Assembly (NCBI GenBank): GCA_937894465.1
Contig: CALCRE010000106.1
Span: 1 to 10,159 of the forward strand
DNA length: 10,159 nucleotides
Source: an uncultured Clostridia bacterium
Lineage (GTDB): Bacteria; Bacillota; Clostridia; JAAYHZ01
Direction: 5' to 3'
The notes beneath the pieces are model-generated. The model did no database searches. It was given only the letters and a program-made list of their open reading frames with translations, and was not told the DNA's origin. Each line of letters opens with the position of its first letter. Positions within the stretch are counted from its first letter, which is position 1. A program made the position numbers and the translations under genes. Below are positions 6,395-10,159 of the stretch, one piece after another.

Positions 6395-7684
6395 TTCATC
6401 AAATGTTATGGTATATTTCCACGCATCCGCAGAAAACTTTTCTTTGACGTTCGCTTCTATTTTAGTCAAGTATATCTCCAGATCATTCGTCTGTCGGTCT
6501 TGAAAGATTGTGAAGTTTGATAATTGCACCCGTTCACTTTCCATTTCAGGGTTCCTTTGATCAATAACGGTATATGTATCCTTTTTCAATACACCGGTTT
6601 TTTCATCCACTTCAGCCATTACCAAAGGTTCTCGGGGGTAACTTCCCTTTGTATCGGCAGGTGTTACATTACCGATCCAATATGCTTTTCCATTCTTTTC
6701 GCTACGAATAAACCTTGATATGCTGGCAGGTGAATAAACAAGATCGCCGTTATCAAATGGATACGGAACAGGGTCAGTAAACGTTTTACCTCCGTCATCG
6801 GAATAGGAATACCATTTATGAGCCGGTGTCCCGGGTGCCAATCTGGTCTTCCATGCCGACATATCTGTATTGGCTCCTCTGAATACCACTACAATCCTAC
6901 CGCTTTTTAGCAAGATAATAGTCGGTTCATCCACACCTCGTGACGATTTTAAATCGGAAATAATAACAGGTTTTGACGGATGAAACTCATATTGGTTTTT
7001 TTGTTCATTCCAAATACCACGCATAACAATCAAACCATTGGCAATGTGGGGACAGGATGGGAAGATATTCAAAGGATCCATCCCTAGAATTTTGCAGCAT
7101 GCATCAACTCGTGCACCGATTGGGAATAGGATATCGCCGTTTGAATCGATTTCAAGATTACATCCTAAATAGGCAAGATTTTTATCAGTATATTCCGGAT
7201 CCAACCAGTTGTCCTCATCGTAGTTAGCACCGTTTTCGTACTTGACTAACTGTGGAGTGTTCCAAGTTTTTAAGTCTTTTGAAATATCAAGATAGGTATG
7301 ATCTATCGTTCCCTTTACACCGGACCACAATAACCTATAATCCTCATGATGACCGTGGGGAAACAATCTTTGCATATTCAGTGATACATAATGATCGTGA
7401 ACTTTGTTGTATGTACCTGTGACAGGTGTCTCCACCCACAACACTTCGCCTTGTTCTTTTTTCTTTATGAGATTGGCATACACATCTTTCCATGACGACC
7501 ATGTATGTCCGTTATCCGGCGAAATCCGCTCATAGGCTTCGTTTGTATAATCTCCTTCATAAGCCACACATCTTTTATGTATTTTCGTAAAGCCTTGGCC
7601 TAAGTAAGCAAATGAATGGCTAGGCGCTTTGTTTTTACCAGGTGACTTCTCGAAAACCTCTCTTTTAACCGATTGAATAGACAT
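6392..7684 (-). CDS. Sialidase-fold (BNR/Asp-box) beta-propeller protein, cytoplasmic
   Basis: The 430-residue product shows sialidase-superfamily features. There are two good Asp-boxes, SPDNGHTW (55-62) and SDDGGKTF (295-302), and a degenerate one, SKDLKTW (135-141). The blade segment VDEPTIILLKSGRIVVVFRG (251-270) is typical of sialidases, and DNGDLVYSPAS lies at 311-321. These indicate a six-bladed propeller. A clear N-terminal FRIP/YRIP arginine motif is not visible, and the nucleophile pair Tyr/Glu cannot be assigned with confidence, so sialic acid hydrolysis is doubtful. No signal peptide or anchor is present, whereas sialidases acting on host glycans are exported. It may be a glycosidase or lyase on an imported small molecule, or a non-catalytic binder. 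The ATG at 7684 has a GGAGGA ribosome binding site six bases upstream (7691-7696). It lies 27 bases after the DapA-family gene in the same operon. Confidence 0.8.
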   Translation of the reverse strand: MSIQSVKREVFEKSPGKNKAPSHSFAYLGQGFTKIHKRCVAYEGDYTNEAYERISPDNGHTWSSWKDVYANLIKKKEQGEVLWVETPVTGTYNKVHDHYVSLNMQRLFPHGHHEDYRLLWSGVKGTIDHTYLDISKDLKTWNTPQLVKYENGANYDEDNWLDPEYTDKNLAYLGCNLEIDSNGDILFPIGARVDACCKILGMDPLNIFPSCPHIANGLIVMRGIWNEQKNQYEFHPSKPVIISDLKSSRGVDEPTIILLKSGRIVVVFRGANTDMSAWKTRLAPGTPAHKWYSYSDDGGKTFTDPVPYPFDNGDLVYSPASISRFIRSEKNGKAYWIGNVTPADTKGSYPREPLVMAEVDEKTGVLKKDTYTVIDQRNPEMESERVQLSNFTIFQDRQTNDLEIYLTKIEANVKEKFSADAWKYTITFDE

Positions 7685-7711
7685 TAGAATTCCTCCTGTA
7701 CTTATATGTGA

Positions 7712-8623
7712 TTACAGTATGTTCAAATCCTTTAACGTATGTTTTAAGCTCAATATTTCTTCCTCTGTAGGATTGGCATAAGGAGCTCTTCTATAACATG
7801 GCATTAAATCGTCATTCAAGTGAATAGCTGCTCTCATACCGGCGTCAAAACCACCTTTGAATTTCATAATGGTATCAAAAAACGGAATTTCATATTTTGC
7901 AATGATCTCAATTGCCTTTTGATGATCATTGCTTTGTATATAACGGTAAAAATCTCGGGCAATGGCAGGGTTGATTGGTAAGAAGGTTGAAAAGTATGCA
8001 TTACAACCATAATCCAACGATTCCATGAACTTCTCTTTTGTACCGCCCATCATGAATGTCCATGTATCCTTGGATAAAAGCCCTAATCTCCTGCCGAAGT
8101 CTCCTGTAAAGTCATCTTTTACAGCTATGACCCCCGGTGCCTTCTCTTTTAAATGACGCATGACATTGAGTCCGAATGTCATACCTCTTTTCACAAAAAC
8201 ATTGGTCACCACCATAACCGGCATATGTTTCGAGACTTCGATATAATGATCTGTCATGGTAGATTCGGTACAAGAAGCCGCCCAGTCCGGAGGTAATACC
8301 ATGAGAAGATCTGCACCGATTTCTTTACAATATTCGGCAAACTTAATCTCTTCTCCTGTCCACCATTGACGATCTGCAGCGACAACCGGAACCCTGCGGT
8401 TCACAATTTCAACGGTCTTCTTTGTTAATTCACCAACTTCACGGTCTGTTAACAGGCTGTAAACACTATCTCCATAAGTGAGCACAATGGAGTTTGCTCC
8501 TTGATCAATACAGTAATTCAACAAACGTTCAAGTCCTTTGTAATCAATGTCTCCATCCTTCTCAAAAGGTGTGTTCACTGAATATGCCATACCTTCCAGC
8601 CGTTTTTTTAATTCATCATACAT
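7712..8623 (-). CDS. Dihydrodipicolinate synthase / N-acetylneuraminate lyase family protein (atypical active site)
   Basis: The 303-residue TIM-barrel protein belongs to the class I aldolase family that includes DapA and NanA. The Schiff-base lysine is Lys169 in GVIAVKDD, and the opening AYSVNTPFEKDGDIDY with the following helix fits the first barrel strand. Family members cleave or form pyruvate-type aldols, or dehydrate sugar acids. Two active-site elements deviate. The usual G-T/S-T-G-E loop is LTYGD (48-52), and the usual YNVP strand is TNVF (140-143), so the proton-relay tyrosine is replaced by Thr140. It is therefore unlikely to make dihydrodipicolinate or to be an ordinary neuraminate lyase; a different 2-keto acid aldolase or dehydratase is more likely. 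The ATG at 8623 has GGAGGAA about ten bases upstream. Spacing is 29 bases from the preceding flavoprotein gene and 27 to the propeller gene. Confidence 0.85.
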   Translation of the reverse strand: MYDELKKRLEGMAYSVNTPFEKDGDIDYKGLERLLNYCIDQGANSIVLTYGDSVYSLLTDREVGELTKKTVEIVNRRVPVVAADRQWWTGEEIKFAEYCKEIGADLLMVLPPDWAASCTESTMTDHYIEVSKHMPVMVVTNVFVKRGMTFGLNVMRHLKEKAPGVIAVKDDFTGDFGRRLGLLSKDTWTFMMGGTKEKFMESLDYGCNAYFSTFLPINPAIARDFYRYIQSNDHQKAIEIIAKYEIPFFDTIMKFKGGFDAGMRAAIHLNDDLMPCYRRAPYANPTEEEILSLKHTLKDLNIL

Positions 8624-8652
8624 ATCAAAAAAGTTCCTCCGGTAAAAAGTTT

Positions 8653-10131
8653 TTAACCTTCCTTCGACCAGTCTATATTATCTAGAACCCATGCGGTAAG
8701 CTCGTTAAGAGAGGGATGGATGACCATAGATTCATTGATCGTGGTGAAGCTACTCAGTTGTGGACATATCAGGTGCTCACTTTTTTCAAGTCGACGTTTA
8801 TCGCATGTAAGGTCAAACTCCATTAAATAGATGAAAGAATGTATCAAAATAGAGGCATGAGGGCCTACGATATGTGCTCCTAGAATGTTACGATTCTCAC
8901 CTACAATAATTTTTATAAATCCGTTATCAATCGAATCATCTTCGATCCCCAATGCAATTCCACCGGCGATCTGTGAATAGTAGTTTCTACCGATCCAGCA
9001 TCTTAAGCCTTTGCTTTTTGCTTCAGCTTGAGTCAACCCTACATGGGCAACTTGTGGATTTGTGAATATAGCCCAAGGCACTGCTTTGTAATGCGCTCTT
9101 CTTTTTTCACCGGTTGTGAACAAATTGTTGATGAGGACTTCGGCTTCATAATTTGCTTTGTGCCTGAATTGATATATTCCGTTTATATCTCCTATTGCAT
9201 AGATACCTTTTTGAGAGGTCTCCATATATTCGTTCGTCTTGATCCACCCTTTTGCATCGGTTTCTACATCAGTATGTTCAATATGCAATATGTCTGTGTT
9301 TGTTCGGACACCGGATGATATAAATATTTCTTCCGCTTCGATGACCTTTCTCTCGCCTGTCACAGCATCCTCTACTGTTAATGTCTTTAAACGTCCTTTA
9401 CATCCGGCAGACAAAGCATTATGGTTTGTTAACACTGTAATTCCATTATGCATGAATTCATGTTGCACCATTGCACTGATTTCTTCTTCCTCTGTTGCGA
9501 TTAAACGTGGTCTTCTTTCTACTATTGTCACTTTAGTTCCAAGGGATGAAAATATATGGGCAATCTCTGCACCTATGGCACCGCCCCCCACTATAACCAG
9601 GCTCTTCCAAGGCTTCTTCGGATATTTTTCTCCAAAGAAGGTCTCTGATGTAACATATCCCGTTTGTTCCAGATCCTTTATAGGAGGAATAAATGATCTT
9701 GCACCGACAGCTATAACGATGAGTTCGCTTTGGATCTCTTCAGAATAACTCCCGTCCGCAAGTTTTATTCTTAATGTATCTTTTCCTGTAAACTCCGCTG
9801 TACCATTATAGACATCAAGGTTTTCAACCTTTTTTAAACCTTCTTCCATGTGTATGTTATGATCAATCTGATTCCATAATCTTTTCGATATTTTATCCCA
9901 GTCAATGCGAGGTTTATTAAAACAGACACCAACCCTCTCTGATTTTTCAGATTCTCGTATTAAATCTGCCGGATAAACAAGCATTTTAGACGGTATGCAA
10001 CCTTTTGTCAGACATGTTCCTCCAAACTTAGACTTTTCAATAATGGCACATTTCATACCTTTCATTATAGCTGCTTCAGTTACCATTAGCCCTGCACCGC
10101 TGCCGATCACAATAATGTCAAACTTCTTCAT
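8653..10131 (-). CDS. Dihydrolipoamide-dehydrogenase-like FAD disulfide oxidoreductase
   Basis: This 492-residue protein is a class I pyridine-nucleotide disulfide oxidoreductase. In order it has an FAD-binding Rossmann motif IGSGAG (9-14), the redox-active pair C40-x4-C45 in GGTCLTKGCIPSK, an NAD(P)-binding motif GGGAIGAE with the following ERR, the FAD-binding AIGDIN, and the C-terminal dimer-interface dyad His472/Glu477 in HPSLNE. The dyad and length fit dihydrolipoyl dehydrogenase; the GxGxG start resembles archaeal dihydrolipoamide-dehydrogenase-like and mycothione-reductase-like branches. It would transfer electrons between a dithiol or low-molecular-weight thiol and NAD(P). No E1/E2 dehydrogenase or lipoyl-protein gene lies in the window. 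MKKFDIIVIG is the expected N-terminus, yet the few bases upstream show no clear Shine-Dalgarno; a TAG stop in another frame ends six bases before the ATG, so translation may be coupled to a gene beyond the edge. It is the first visible gene of the operon. Confidence 0.88.
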   Translation of the reverse strand: MKKFDIIVIGSGAGLMVTEAAIMKGMKCAIIEKSKFGGTCLTKGCIPSKMLVYPADLIRESEKSERVGVCFNKPRIDWDKISKRLWNQIDHNIHMEEGLKKVENLDVYNGTAEFTGKDTLRIKLADGSYSEEIQSELIVIAVGARSFIPPIKDLEQTGYVTSETFFGEKYPKKPWKSLVIVGGGAIGAEIAHIFSSLGTKVTIVERRPRLIATEEEEISAMVQHEFMHNGITVLTNHNALSAGCKGRLKTLTVEDAVTGERKVIEAEEIFISSGVRTNTDILHIEHTDVETDAKGWIKTNEYMETSQKGIYAIGDINGIYQFRHKANYEAEVLINNLFTTGEKRRAHYKAVPWAIFTNPQVAHVGLTQAEAKSKGLRCWIGRNYYSQIAGGIALGIEDDSIDNGFIKIIVGENRNILGAHIVGPHASILIHSFIYLMEFDLTCDKRRLEKSEHLICPQLSSFTTINESMVIHPSLNELTAWVLDNIDWSKEG

Positions 10132-10159
10132 ATAATACTAGGCACGGAAACCCATCACC

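Noticed and set aside
4132..8623. A ganglioside or sialoglycolipid degradation cluster (sialidase, neuraminate lyase, ceramidase).
   Set aside because: No protein has an export signal, the aldolase lacks the catalytic tyrosine, the propeller lacks a clear FRIP motif and the ceramidase-like protein is truncated relative to true ceramidases. No nanE, nanK or sialic acid transporter is seen.
8641..8658. Imperfect palindrome GGTAAAAAGTTTTTAACC between the flavoprotein and aldolase genes.
   Set aside because: The stem is AT-rich with a mismatch and no T run; it overlaps the stop codon and does not look like a terminator.
9028..9748. Open frames on the plus strand opposite the flavoprotein gene.
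   Set aside because: They lie antisense to strongly conserved FAD and NAD motifs and show no protein family features.
10138..10159. A stop codon and six preceding codons (VMGFRA) on the minus strand, possibly the end of an upstream operon gene.
   Set aside because: Seven codons are too few to support a coding call, although the position six bases before the flavoprotein start would fit.

Overview
The window looks like a chromosomal segment from a low-GC Gram-positive bacterium, most likely an anaerobic member of the Clostridia or Eubacteriales. The reasons are the AT-rich sequence, strong AGGAGG-type ribosome binding sites, compact hairpin plus T-run terminators, a polytopic membrane LuxR-type regulator, an iron-sulfur-flavoprotein-like reductase and a Gram-positive style lipoprotein. 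This placement is inference; no rRNA or marker gene is present. No tRNA, CRISPR array, insertion sequence, integrase or phage gene was seen.

Layout. Bases 1-1764 (+) hold a possible 3' end of an upstream gene, then a 488-residue regulator with about twelve membrane segments and a C-terminal LuxR DNA-binding domain, closed by a near-perfect terminator. Bases 1849-3490 (+) hold a three-gene unit: a 93-residue stand-alone LuxR-type DNA-binding protein, a lipoprotein built from two copies of one domain, and a small zinc-ribbon membrane protein, again closed by a terminator. Bases 3588-4148 (+) encode a single flavodoxin-fold NAD(P)H reductase with a four-cysteine motif. It runs tail to tail into the next operon with a 17-base overlap.

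Bases 4132-10131 (-) are one tightly packed five-gene operon (gaps of 10 to 29 bases). In transcription order it encodes a dihydrolipoamide-dehydrogenase-like flavoprotein, a DapA/NanA-family Schiff-base aldolase or dehydratase with altered active-site positions, a sialidase-fold beta-propeller protein without a signal peptide, a nitrilase-superfamily amidase with an intact Glu-Lys-Cys triad, and a short ceramidase-family metal-dependent amidase-like protein. The promoter lies beyond the right edge.

Taken together, the minus-strand operon looks like an intracellular catabolic pathway containing two predicted C-N bond hydrolases, one C-C lyase or dehydratase, one glycan-binding-type propeller and one disulfide-active flavoprotein. 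I do not recognise this combination as a described pathway. The names sialidase, ceramidase and neuraminate lyase tempt one to propose ganglioside degradation, but no protein carries an export signal and key residues deviate, so a small imported amide-containing substrate is more likely. The regulator and reductase beside it could belong to the same physiology, but nothing in the sequence proves it.
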